Assembly: GCA_964514655.1 (NCBI GenBank) | Contig: CAZEQY010000001.1 | Coordinates: 186,001-250,000, forward strand | Direction of reading: 5' to 3' | Source of the DNA: SZAS-7 sp964514655 | GTDB lineage: Bacteria; Chlamydiota; Chlamydiia; Chlamydiales; FEN-1388 | DNA length: 64,000 nucleotides | Part shown: positions 1-9,117 of the stretch, in pieces | Numbering within the stretch: position 1 is the stretch's first letter | Layout of the letters: each line of letters opens with the position of its first letter | Made by a program: the position numbers and the translations under genes | The notes under the pieces: model-generated | Database searches by the model: none | What the model was told of the DNA's origin: nothing | What the model saw: only the letters and a program-made list of their open reading frames with translations

Positions 1-2056
1 TCCAGTAGGGAAAGTAGTTTCTCCACTGGGGCGGAATACTTGTGTTATTACGTAAAAGCGTGATAGAAATGCTATAGTCATTCCACACGTCTTTTATGTT
101 TTTACCAAACAAATCACCAAGCGCAAGGTCTATAGCGGCACTACCGCCAACATCATTTAGAGGCACAGCCGCATAAGAATCTGGAATATTATTCTGTTCT
201 AACAAAGGCCCAAGAGTCTTGTTTGAAAGCACATCCATTGTACGGCGCATAACCTGGTTATTGTAGTCAAATTGATCCTGCAAGTACTTCCACCATATAC
301 CCATTCCATATGTTGAAAGACCAAAAGAGTCAGGTGTCATAGCAGTAAACTCGCCGCGCATCGTACGAATAAGCCTTTGTGTAAAGGCTCTAACACGAAG
401 AGGGGCAAAGACTGGCCCTGAGGCATGAGTGTCTAGCTCTATACCGACAGCCATGCCTTCTGCGGGCAAAAAGTCAATTACTCCACTTGCAAATTGCGCC
501 TGGTGGGTAAATTCATGGGCATTTACATTTATAAAATCTTCTGCTGCCGTGACATTTGTAGGAACTGCTGTCGTAGCAACATTTTCAGGGTATGAGACTA
601 CTCCCTTTAATACATCAAGCGGAAGCTTTAGCCCATCAAAATTCCAAAGCGGATTATCCCAAAGCGATATCGAAGAGACCATACTATAGTGCTCTTTTAG
701 TTTTGTTATAGGATTATCGCCATGAGCACAACGGCGCCCATGATATTCTTGAGATGGGATTATTACAGGATCAATACCACTTGCGTGAGCATTGATGTCA
801 GGTATGGGCATTGCATAACAGTCAAAGGCTTTTGAGCCACCATTCATGGCGTTAGCAACAACTCCCATATAAAATAGTGTTGAATCATCAAAATCAGGGA
901 TGATGTCTCTGATGGGAAGGGCGTTATCAAAAAACTCTACATTTGCATTTTGTGCAACACGGCTACGTATCGTCACAAAGTCTGATACTTGGGCAAATAG
1001 CTCTGCCTTTTTCAAGCTCGATGCTACTAAATTGCCGGACTTATTGCGTCCAAACACCTTAAAGCTACCATCAAAGCCGGCTAAGTGCTCCGTATAGGCA
1101 ACATATAGGTCGGGATTGCCTACATCAACCACCCTAGAAGTCAAAAAGTACTTGTCTGTATCGGTCGTTGGCACGTGAATAGTTAACACATGCCAGTATG
1201 CATCATAAAAAGCCATCGGGCGTACATCAATGCACTTTTGATAACGGCAAAAATCAGTAGTTATTGGAATTCTTGTTGGATAGCCATAACCATTCTTCTG
1301 CTTACTTGTGCTGCTCTTATAAGTGTCTAAGACAAAATATTCTTCTGCGTATGGATTAGTAGAGGCATGTAGGTCCACATAAGCTGGTATCTTGCTTTTA
1401 TGCTTGCTAGATGAGTCCTCATCATCCCAAACAAGACGTAAAGCTACATATGGCTTCAGCAGACCAAACACCGGATCACCTTGTCCTGCCGGAAAGGTCC
1501 AGATAAACTGATTGCTAAACTTTTTAAACGTATCGCTTCCTTGGATTTCGAACCCACGCTCGGCAAAATAAGGGATATTATGCTGATAGATGTTTTCAAC
1601 AGTATTTGGAAATAGCGTTGTCATGGGCTGTGTAACAACAGGATCTAAAAAGTCGCCACTAGGATATTTTGCCTCTAAAGCGCCATGATAGCGCAAGGGA
1701 AATTTCTTAAAGTTAGAGTTGTACGATTTTTTGAACCCACCATCTAGGTCGAGGGAGCCATCCTTATGATAGCCATATACCATTGATCGAGGATCTGCTT
1801 CTGTTCCTGCAAAAACAGGCTTTAGCGGTATTGTAAAGTCTTTTACAACTTGTAACTGACTTACAGCCGAGTCAAAGAGCAGCTGCTGCCACACAAATTG
1901 GTGTTGAATAGCGTCTGCCTCTTTCAGCCAGAGGTTATCGTAAATTGGTTGGTAGGATAGATCGACCGGACAATCTTTTGCTAAAAGGGTATTTTCTGCC
2001 CCTATAAGCATGCTGCAGCTTAGCAGGATTTTGTAGGCCCTGTTTCTAAAATTCAT
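1..2056 (-). CDS. Secreted zinc metallopeptidase-like protein, C-terminus cut by window edge
   Basis: An open frame of 685 codons runs leftward from an ATG at 2056 (GGAG about 8 bases upstream) off the window edge without a stop. The N-terminus looks like a signal peptide: basic start, hydrophobic core, Ala-rich end near residue 26. Residues 514-518 are HEFTH and E533 lies in an AEGMA context, so two His and a downstream Glu can bind zinc as in gluzincins. The roughly 500 residues before it are Asp/Tyr/Pro-rich and unrecognised; the third half of the catalytic domain may lie outside the window. Likely exported, possibly surface-bound or released to the host vacuole. The family is not assigned; zinc protease activity is inferred from the motif alone. 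Confidence 0.75.
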   Translation of the reverse strand, partial: MNFRNRAYKILLSCSMLIGAENTLLAKDCPVDLSYQPIYDNLWLKEADAIQHQFVWQQLLFDSAVSQLQVVKDFTIPLKPVFAGTEADPRSMVYGYHKDGSLDLDGGFKKSYNSNFKKFPLRYHGALEAKYPSGDFLDPVVTQPMTTLFPNTVENIYQHNIPYFAERGFEIQGSDTFKKFSNQFIWTFPAGQGDPVFGLLKPYVALRLVWDDEDSSSKHKSKIPAYVDLHASTNPYAEEYFVLDTYKSSTSKQKNGYGYPTRIPITTDFCRYQKCIDVRPMAFYDAYWHVLTIHVPTTDTDKYFLTSRVVDVGNPDLYVAYTEHLAGFDGSFKVFGRNKSGNLVASSLKKAELFAQVSDFVTIRSRVAQNANVEFFDNALPIRDIIPDFDDSTLFYMGVVANAMNGGSKAFDCYAMPIPDINAHASGIDPVIIPSQEYHGRRCAHGDNPITKLKEHYSMVSSISLWDNPLWNFDGLKLPLDVLKGVVSYPENVATTAVPTNVTAAEDFINVNAHEFTHQAQFASGVIDFLPAEGMAVGIELDTHASGPVFAPLRVRAFTQRLIRTMRGEFTAMTPDSFGLSTYGMGIWWKYLQDQFDYNNQVMRRTMDVLSNKTLGPLLEQNNIPDSYAAVPLNDVGGSAAIDLALGDLFGKNIKDVWNDYSISITLLRNNTSIPPQWRNYFPYW

Positions 2057-2171
2057 AAATTACTCCAAAATTTAGTTAGAAGAAATGAAATGCACGTATC
2101 AATACGCATTCTCATTTTTTCGCCGATTACCTTATAAACAAAATACTGACTAATAGCAAAGTGGGAATTCT

Positions 2172-2179
2172 CCCCCCCC
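2172..2179. repeat. C8 homopolymer in a divergent intergenic region
   Basis: Eight consecutive C residues sit in the 194-base spacer between the minus-strand metallopeptidase gene and the plus-strand coiled-coil gene. The tract is about 79 bases before the plus-strand start, upstream of a TG-extended TAATAT that could be a -10 element at 2211-2219. Homopolymers this long can change length by slippage; whether this one alters transcription is inference. Confidence 0.5.
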
Positions 2180-2250
2180 TCATTTTTTTATATTAAAAAA
2201 ATAAATATGTGCTAATATGAGGAATAAAGCGCCTTTTATGGAGGGGCATT

Positions 2251-3951
2251 ATGAGCAACATAGATGTGCATGGCGGCCAAGCTGGGCAAGTATATCAACC
2301 CAAAGAGATGCTCGAAGCAGCAAAGGCAGGCCATCAAGCAAAGATTGGTGAACTTACTCGCAACGTTTCTGCCCTTCAAAGCAAACTGACTTCACTTCAA
2401 GCGGGGCAAACCACTGCTACCGGCATTCAAAAAGTCTGGAACTCTATAAATATCTTTATCGCCGGAAAGCAGCTTGCCACAAAGCAAGAAAAGCTCTCAG
2501 CGCGTCAAGAGATGCTAGCCGGAACGACCAAGCTGCCTCGAGGGATGGGAAAGGCAGGCACTATACCCGCAGAACTAGCAACGGTAGGGGCCAAAATTCG
2601 AAAAAAAGAAAACGACCTGAGGCAGCTTGATCAAAACGTACGTGCAAGTAACGATATCTTATCGCCACCGGCTAATCGCGCATCTCCTGAGAAAATCAAA
2701 CAATGGGAGTCGCAAAAACAGCAAATTAGTGGTGAACTTGTACAGCTACGCACCTATCAATCCGGCCTAAAGGCTCAATTACAGGCTGATACTAAAGAAT
2801 CTGGAAACCTCGTAAACAGAATAAAACCAGCTACTACCAAGCTAGCAGGAGTTGCTAGCAAGATTGCTAGTCTGCTTGGAGGCAATAAGACAAAGGCAAC
2901 TTCCGAGCCGAGCAAAAAAAAGGAACAAATAGAGCTAGATGAGCCCATTTCACCACAGAAACTGACCCCCACAGCGCGTACCAATTTTAAAGAAGGGATC
3001 AAAGAAGCTCTTGCTGAAATGCTTGATAAATCAGTCCTTCGAGACCCAACCTATAGTGGGTTGATTGATGAAGCCAAACAGAAGCTGATAGGGAACGGAG
3101 TGCTTAAAGAGGGCGCCACTTCGCGCGAAGCTTTTGAATGCATTGCTCGAGGTAATGATAAGGGAGCAGGGGATGCACTTAGAGCCAAGATGAAGCAGAC
3201 GTTCTCGGATGAGAATCTGTCAGCAACAAAAGCAGCGCTCGAATTTCTAGAAGCACTCGATCAAAACAACCTTATGAAAGGTCACGTCGACAATTTAGAA
3301 AAAGAACTCATCGAGCCTGGCAACATTTCTGATACTGCCATGGTGCTCCTCAAAAATGGCTTAAAAGAAGTGTCTTCAAAAGAAAAAGAACACAAAACTG
3401 ACCCTAACGACTTGTTGCTAGACTTGAAGAATGAAGCAAAAGAAGCTGCCGGTAAAGAAGCCGCTACGTTTATGCGCTCTCACGTGCCTGCCTATCAGCA
3501 ATTGCAAGGCATGTTAAAGGAAGAAATAGCACCCTGTGGTTTGGGTGAAGTGATTAGGGCTAATATAAGCAACCAACCCGGGGATGTTTTAGAAGCAATT
3601 GTTTCTGCTCTTGAAACGAAAGGCGATCCGCGCATGCAAGAGATTGGCAAGGTACTTAAGGAAGGGCTACAACAAGCAGTAGGAATTGAAGGCTCTCCCG
3701 TGAAAGACGCAGGAAGATTTGTAGCCGCGGCATTTATTCTTAGGCAATTGCTTGATCAAGTACCTGCAGATCTCAAGGGTCAGTTTGCAAAAGGGGCATA
3801 TAATCATCTTCAGAGGGTAGCAAACGAATACTCTCTAGGACATAAAATTGAAGATAAGACAGGCGAATCAAGAGCCGCAAAAGCACACCTTAATGACGCT
3901 GAAAGAGTTCTTTTTGATAGATTAGTTGTTGCCCTTACGGGGGAAAAATAA
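2251..3951 (+). CDS. Unrecognised coiled-coil protein, 566 aa
   Basis: The start is supported by a GGAGGG sequence 5 bases before the ATG. The protein is hydrophilic, with no signal peptide and no membrane segment. Residues about 25-210 are Lys/Gln/Leu-rich with heptad-like stretches typical of coiled coil; a lysine-rich linker follows near 205-225, and the rest is predicted largely helical. I recognise no enzyme motif. It is followed after 106 bases by another orphan gene on the same strand. In a chlamydial setting such proteins can be type III effectors or structural proteins, but nothing in the sequence proves secretion. Alternative: a cytoplasmic scaffold. Confidence 0.7.
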   Translation: MSNIDVHGGQAGQVYQPKEMLEAAKAGHQAKIGELTRNVSALQSKLTSLQAGQTTATGIQKVWNSINIFIAGKQLATKQEKLSARQEMLAGTTKLPRGMGKAGTIPAELATVGAKIRKKENDLRQLDQNVRASNDILSPPANRASPEKIKQWESQKQQISGELVQLRTYQSGLKAQLQADTKESGNLVNRIKPATTKLAGVASKIASLLGGNKTKATSEPSKKKEQIELDEPISPQKLTPTARTNFKEGIKEALAEMLDKSVLRDPTYSGLIDEAKQKLIGNGVLKEGATSREAFECIARGNDKGAGDALRAKMKQTFSDENLSATKAALEFLEALDQNNLMKGHVDNLEKELIEPGNISDTAMVLLKNGLKEVSSKEKEHKTDPNDLLLDLKNEAKEAAGKEAATFMRSHVPAYQQLQGMLKEEIAPCGLGEVIRANISNQPGDVLEAIVSALETKGDPRMQEIGKVLKEGLQQAVGIEGSPVKDAGRFVAAAFILRQLLDQVPADLKGQFAKGAYNHLQRVANEYSLGHKIEDKTGESRAAKAHLNDAERVLFDRLVVALTGEK

Positions 3952-4057
3952 ATTGAACTGCAATCAAGACCTCTTCTCACACACTAATTGTGTCAACTTA
4001 ACTTTAAATTCACTATTTGCCGAAAATATGATATCCTTAGGGCAGAGGTAGCATTAT

Positions 4058-5251
4058 ATGACGAACCCTATAGGTAACCGAGATATTCCAGATCAGGTGC
4101 CGCCACGTAAGCGTGCAAAGGGCAACTATCTAGAGTCTGACACTGCTAAAGGGCGCGCTGCCAAGACAGAGCACGTGGCTAAAGGCAAGCGCGGGCGTCA
4201 AGAACCTGCTGTTGAAGAATTCGGCGAAAAAAAGACAAAATTTACTCCAAAAAAAGGCTCTCGTACGACAGATGCTCTCAGACAAACCCCGCTTGCCCCA
4301 CTAAAACGCACCCGATCAGCTGCAAATATCGACACGACTGATCGCGCGGGGGCTATTGCCCAACTAAGTGGAGAGTTTTGGGAGTGCTTTGAAAGAAGCC
4401 CGGGAGACCATGGAGGCTACCTCTATCACTTTAGGGTAAGGCCTGAATTCATGCGAGATCTCAATGCTATTAATGAAAAAATGCAGCAGATAGCACCAGC
4501 TGTAGAAGCATTGCCTAGGGAGGATGTTTTATTAATACCTTCTCTTCAGTCCCTCTTTGAAAATGCCCCCATTCTTGAAAAACTTGGCTATTCCTACAGT
4601 GACAAAACAGGGGTCCTTAAACTGCCTGACCTTGAAGCTCTAAGAAGAAGCTGGCGTGCCCTGCAGCTAGAAAATCCGAATCTTCCAGATCTAGACATTT
4701 TACCATCTGATGGCATTGCTGATGATATCTCATTTGTAGCAGGCAGCTTGACGCACGATGTAATACTTTCAACCGGCAAAGAGTTTGTGCACGATCATCT
4801 ATTTCACGTTATTGCGGCAATTAAGCTTCTTTCATCAGCACCTAAAAAAGAGTTGGAACACGAAAAAGTGATTTTTTTCAGGATTGTTCTTCAATCTCTA
4901 CGCTGCCTTGACTGGGGATGCAAAATGCTTAAGATGTTCTGGCCACCAGGTCACGACGAAGTAGTAAGCAACAATGTCCGCATCACAAATGAAGATATTC
5001 TCAAGCTGCAAAAGTGTCTAGGTGCTCGGCTTGATGAAGCAACGGCCGCTGATAGTTTAGCCGATCTTAAAAAATATATCGAACATAGCGACCAGGCGCT
5101 ACTACCTCACCAACTAAATAAATTTGGCTGGAGCATAGTTCGCGATCGCCTTTATGGCACCACCTACGACACCCTACACCTAGAAGAAGTATGGCAAGAG
5201 CTAGGCCGTTTAGAGCATATCTATTTGAACAGCCTTAAAACTCCCAATTAG
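4058..5251 (+). CDS. Unrecognised protein with highly basic, NLS-like N-terminus, 397 aa
   Basis: AGAGG stands 9 bases before the ATG. The first 90 residues are disordered-looking and carry four basic clusters: RKRAK at 17-21, KGKRGR at 42-47, a split KKTK...KKGSR at 58-69 and LKRTR at 82-86. From about residue 100 the protein becomes an ordinary mixed helical domain with several Leu-rich segments and no catalytic motif I can name. No signal peptide or membrane segment. The clusters match the general form of nuclear localisation signals, so a host-nucleus-directed effector is possible, but nucleic-acid binding in the bacterium would look the same. It converges with uvrB. Confidence 0.65.
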   Translation: MTNPIGNRDIPDQVPPRKRAKGNYLESDTAKGRAAKTEHVAKGKRGRQEPAVEEFGEKKTKFTPKKGSRTTDALRQTPLAPLKRTRSAANIDTTDRAGAIAQLSGEFWECFERSPGDHGGYLYHFRVRPEFMRDLNAINEKMQQIAPAVEALPREDVLLIPSLQSLFENAPILEKLGYSYSDKTGVLKLPDLEALRRSWRALQLENPNLPDLDILPSDGIADDISFVAGSLTHDVILSTGKEFVHDHLFHVIAAIKLLSSAPKKELEHEKVIFFRIVLQSLRCLDWGCKMLKMFWPPGHDEVVSNNVRITNEDILKLQKCLGARLDEATAADSLADLKKYIEHSDQALLPHQLNKFGWSIVRDRLYGTTYDTLHLEEVWQELGRLEHIYLNSLKTPN

Positions 5252-5261
5252 CTCTAGTAAT

Positions 5262-7262
5262 TTACGTGAGGGTGAGTTCGATTTGTTGGTAGCGGCGCAT
5301 CATGTCGCGGGCGTGGGCGGCATCTTCGAAGCGTAGGTCTTTTGCGGCTTTTCGCATAGCCTTATCCCAGTCGGCAATTTTTTTGCGCACTTCGTTTAGG
5401 TCTAGCTCTTCGTGTTCGTGAACAACCTTTTTGCGAGCCTCTGGAGGCAATTCGTGGTCTTCTAGCCCCTCTTCTAGGATCTGCAAGAGGGCAATTTCGC
5501 GCTTTACCGTTTTTGGAGTTATGCCGTGCTTTTCATTATACTCTTGCTGCAGCTTGCGGCGCCGCTCTGTTATTGCTATCGTACGCTTTATCGACGCTGT
5601 TTCAACATCTGCATACATGATCACGCGGCCATTTTCGTTACGAGCTGCCCTTCCACAAGTCTGTATGAGCGATGTGTCACTGCGCAAAAACCCTTCTTTA
5701 TCCGCATCGAGAATAACAACAAGGGCAACTTCCGGAATATCTAGCCCCTCACGGAGCAGGTTAATACCCACAAGCACGTCAAAGACGCCATTTCTTAGGT
5801 CGTGAATGATCTTTAACCGCTCTAGCGTTTCGATCTCTGAGTGAAGGTAGCGCGCCTTTATTCCTAAATCCTTTAAGTAGCTTGCAAGCTCTTCGGCAAG
5901 GCGCTTTGTCACGGTTGTTACAAGTACGCGATGGCCCTTTTTGGTCTCTATGTTAATCTCTGCAAGGCAGTCATCCACCTGAGTCGATGCAGGGCGAACT
6001 TCAATTTGTGGATCAAGTAGGCCAGTAGGGCGTATAATCTGCTCCACAACAGTGCCGCCGGCTTCTCTAATTTCAAACTCCGATGGCGTTGCAGACACAA
6101 AAACTGTCTGGTTCATAAGGCGCAAAAATTCTTCAAACTGCAAGGGTCTGTTGTCATAGGCAGATGGCAGGCGAAAGCCAAAGTCTACAAGCGCCTGCTT
6201 TCTTGCCTTATCGCCATTATACATAGCCCTTAGCTGGGGTATAGTCTGATGAGACTCATCAATAATAAGGAGATAGTCTTTTGGAAAATAGTCGATAAGG
6301 CATGGAGATGGCTCTCCAGCTTTTCTGCGGCTAAAGTGGCGCGAGTAGTTTTCTATACCTTTACAAAAACCCACTTCGCGAAGCATCTCAATGTCATACA
6401 TCGTACGCTGCTGTATGCGCTGCATCTCCACGAGCTTATTTTGGCTTTCAAAGAACTTTATCTGCTCCTTGAGTTCAGCTTTAATCGATTCTATAGCCGA
6501 AAGACGCACATCTTCTGGCGTAACATAGTGTGAACCCGGATATATAGAAACCTGCCCAAGCGTGCGCCTTATCCTGCCTGTAAGGGGGTCAAATTCAGAA
6601 AGACGCTCCACATCGTCTCCAAAGAACTCTACGCGATACGCAATATCTTCTTCATATGCCGGAAATATATCCAGCACATCGCCTCGAACGCGAAAGTTAG
6701 TTCTTCCAAAGTCAATGTCATTTCGCGTGTACTGCATGTCTACAAGGTGCAGCATAACATCGTCGCGACGAACCTTTTGCCCCTGTTGTAGCTGCAAAGC
6801 CATGTTGCGGTAGTATTCAGGAGTACCTAGGCCATAGATGCAGCTTACTGAGGCCACAATAATCGTATCGCGCCGCTCTAACAAAGATCTCGTAGCACTT
6901 AAGCGCATTTTGTCGATCTTGTCGTTAATGGCAAAATCTTTCTCAATATAGGTGTCTGTACGGGCTATATAGGCTTCTGGCTGGTAGTAGTCATAGTACG
7001 AGACAAAGTACTCAACGGCATTTGTCGGAAAAAAACTCTGAAACTCCTGATAAAGCTGCGCTGCAAGCGTCTTATTGTGAGCAATCACAAGCGTAGGTCG
7101 CTCAAGGCGTTGAATCACCTGAGCCATAGTAAAGGTTTTTCCAGACCCTGTTATCCCCAAAAGCACCTGAGCCTTCTGGCCCTGTTCAATGCCTTTTGTT
7201 AGCTTATCTATAGCTTGGGGCTGATCACCCTTTGGGGTATACTGTGTGGTGAGTGTAAACAT
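5262..7262 (-). CDS. uvrB: UvrABC system protein B
   Basis: UvrB is the damage-verifying helicase-like subunit of nucleotide excision repair: it is loaded by UvrA and recruits UvrC. The 666 residues match the usual length. Visible are Walker A GITGSGKT at residues 36-43, the YDYYQPEAY segment of the beta-hairpin that clamps DNA, the DESH-type motif II (LLIIDESHQT), helicase motif VI (QTCGRAARN), and a C-terminal UVR domain (about 625-660) that contacts UvrC. The gene stands alone on the minus strand, convergent with the preceding orphan gene; no uvrA or uvrC lies in the window. Confidence 0.97.
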   Translation of the reverse strand: MFTLTTQYTPKGDQPQAIDKLTKGIEQGQKAQVLLGITGSGKTFTMAQVIQRLERPTLVIAHNKTLAAQLYQEFQSFFPTNAVEYFVSYYDYYQPEAYIARTDTYIEKDFAINDKIDKMRLSATRSLLERRDTIIVASVSCIYGLGTPEYYRNMALQLQQGQKVRRDDVMLHLVDMQYTRNDIDFGRTNFRVRGDVLDIFPAYEEDIAYRVEFFGDDVERLSEFDPLTGRIRRTLGQVSIYPGSHYVTPEDVRLSAIESIKAELKEQIKFFESQNKLVEMQRIQQRTMYDIEMLREVGFCKGIENYSRHFSRRKAGEPSPCLIDYFPKDYLLIIDESHQTIPQLRAMYNGDKARKQALVDFGFRLPSAYDNRPLQFEEFLRLMNQTVFVSATPSEFEIREAGGTVVEQIIRPTGLLDPQIEVRPASTQVDDCLAEINIETKKGHRVLVTTVTKRLAEELASYLKDLGIKARYLHSEIETLERLKIIHDLRNGVFDVLVGINLLREGLDIPEVALVVILDADKEGFLRSDTSLIQTCGRAARNENGRVIMYADVETASIKRTIAITERRRKLQQEYNEKHGITPKTVKREIALLQILEEGLEDHELPPEARKKVVHEHEELDLNEVRKKIADWDKAMRKAAKDLRFEDAAHARDMMRRYQQIELTLT

Positions 7263-7355
7263 CGTATCTTAAGATTTTCTCATGCATCTTGAGTTTTTTT
7301 CAATTTACAAAATATAGATTTGTTATGTATAGCTAAAATTTAACCTTGGAGGGGT

Positions 7356-8039
7356 ATGAAACTGGTGCGTATAGCTGTCATAATTATCTTAATAGCAATC
7401 GTTGGAGTATTTATAGGACTACAGGTAGCACCTAGTTTGGTCTCTTCCTCACTTTCAAAAAAGATGGGGGTTGATGTTTCAATTGGCAGCATAGGCGCAT
7501 CTTCAGACGAAGTGAAAGTTCAGTATGTATCAATTGCAAATCCAGCAGGATCCAAGCTTCCAAAGGCCTTTTCTGTGGATAAGATAGCCGTCGACTCACC
7601 GCTCACAAACTATGTCAAGGACCCAATTATCATAGATGAAATCACTCTTGATAATGTCTACCTAAGTATTGAAGCCGCCTCTCCAACTGGTGGTCTCTCT
7701 GGAAACTGGGGCAAAATTATAGATAACCTCAATAAATCATCGCCTCCTGCTGCTAAAAGCGATAAAAAAGGCACACAAGTCACTATCAAAAAACTGATCT
7801 TAACAAATATCAACGTTGACCTTGTCACGCTACTGCAGGCAGGAAGCGTACAGAGACTTCCAACAATTCCTCGCCTTGAATTTACCAACATCTCAAGTGA
7901 TTCAGGCATGCCAATAGAGCCAATAATCAGCGCTATTCTTGCTGCTGTTCTCAAAAATAACGGCATAGAGAGCATCTTAGAAAATGTTATAAAAGGCCCA
8001 AAAGGGCTCTTTGATACACTGATAACGCCGTTTAAATAG
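7356..8039 (+). CDS. AsmA-like membrane-anchored protein, 227 aa
   Basis: A GGAGGGG sequence lies directly before the ATG. Residues 6-28 form one hydrophobic helix, followed by an exported region with alternating beta-type pattern (repeated V/I-rich strands with 'ITLDN', 'VTIKKLILTNI') resembling the N-terminal part of AsmA/DUF748-type proteins, which act in envelope lipid or outer-membrane biogenesis. It is far shorter than AsmA. A helical tail follows near residues 185-220. It converges with trpS, ending 1 base before its stop. The exact family is uncertain and the role inferred only from the architecture. Confidence 0.6.
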   Translation: MKLVRIAVIIILIAIVGVFIGLQVAPSLVSSSLSKKMGVDVSIGSIGASSDEVKVQYVSIANPAGSKLPKAFSVDKIAVDSPLTNYVKDPIIIDEITLDNVYLSIEAASPTGGLSGNWGKIIDNLNKSSPPAAKSDKKGTQVTIKKLILTNINVDLVTLLQAGSVQRLPTIPRLEFTNISSDSGMPIEPIISAILAAVLKNNGIESILENVIKGPKGLFDTLITPFK

Positions 8040-8040
8040 T

Positions 8041-9117
8041 CTACATCACAGGATGCTGGATGATGTCGTGCTTGTCTTTACGCTCGCGGGCAAGACGTGA
8101 GATTTTGTTCCAGGTTCCTGAAAGACCCATGAGGCTCTTGATCTCTTTAAGTGCATCGTTTGACTCATCAAGCATTTTCATGGTGCCTTCGTAGATGACT
8201 TCTTCTACATAGCCCTTTTCATCTTGCAAGATATTGCGTCTTTCGCGGATTGGGTCTAAGAACCTGTTTAAAGCATGTATTAGGCAGTCTTTTACCTCTA
8301 CATCCCCAACTGAGCCATCTTTATAGCGCATTTTAAGCTGCTCTACTTCTAGCTTATTTGGGTTAAAGATGTCGTGATAGATAAAGACGGGGTTTCCTTC
8401 AACTGTACCTGGGATATGCGCATGAACGCGGTTAGGATCTGTGTACATGCCGCGAACCTTTTTTTCTACGGTCTTGGCATCATCGGATAAAAATATGCAG
8501 TTACCGGCAGATTTACTCATCTTGCCTTGGCCATCTGTGCCAATAAGCGTTGGAACATCGCTTAAAAGCACCTGGGGCATAGGAAAAAATTCGCCATAGA
8601 GGCTATTAAAACGCCTTGCAATATCTCGACAAAGCTCTACGTGAGCTTCATTATCTTTACCAACAGGCACCACGTCAGCTTTTGTAAGCAAAATATCAGC
8701 AGATTGCAACACCGGATAGCCTATTAAGCCAAATGGAACGCTCTCTTCATCCATCTTCGCATTTTTTGCCATCTCTTTAAGGGATGGCAGGCCCTGCAGG
8801 CGATTTATTGAGATCATCATCTCAAAAATTAAGTTAAGCTCATATATTGCTGGCAGTGCTGACTGAAGATAGATGTGCGACTTTTTAGGGTCTATCCCGC
8901 AGCTTAAATAATCAAGTAACATCTCACGGATATGGATACGTGACTCTACAATATCTTCTTTTGATTTTTTTGTAGTGAGCATATGTAGGTCTGCGACAAA
9001 AAAGTAGCAGTCATAGCTATCTTGCAGCTTTAAGCGATTTTGAATAGAGCCCACATAGTGGCCAAGATGAAGAAGCCCTGTTGGCCTATCTCCGGAAACA
9101 AGGCGTTTTTTATCCAC
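8041..9117 (-). CDS. trpS: Tryptophanyl-tRNA synthetase
   Basis: Charges tRNA-Trp with tryptophan in the cytoplasm. A class I synthetase of 358 aa with the HLGH form of the HIGH motif at residues 17-20 (in PTGLLHLGH) and KMSKS near residue 200 (GKMSKSAGN). The start is GTG, preceded by GGAG about 6 bases upstream; no in-frame ATG fits better. It overlaps the end of the upstream transporter gene by 8 bases, so it is probably translated from the same mRNA as the two TyrP-type carriers, tying amino-acid uptake to its use. Confidence 0.95.
   Translation of the reverse strand: MDKKRLVSGDRPTGLLHLGHYVGSIQNRLKLQDSYDCYFFVADLHMLTTKKSKEDIVESRIHIREMLLDYLSCGIDPKKSHIYLQSALPAIYELNLIFEMMISINRLQGLPSLKEMAKNAKMDEESVPFGLIGYPVLQSADILLTKADVVPVGKDNEAHVELCRDIARRFNSLYGEFFPMPQVLLSDVPTLIGTDGQGKMSKSAGNCIFLSDDAKTVEKKVRGMYTDPNRVHAHIPGTVEGNPVFIYHDIFNPNKLEVEQLKMRYKDGSVGDVEVKDCLIHALNRFLDPIRERRNILQDEKGYVEEVIYEGTMKMLDESNDALKEIKSLMGLSGTWNKISRLARERKDKHDIIQHPVM

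Noticed and set aside
429..1097. Plus-strand open frames at 429-689 and 900-1097
   Set aside because: They lie wholly inside the minus-strand metallopeptidase frame, have no ribosome-binding site and encode low-quality, Ser/Thr-rich sequences; they are shadows.
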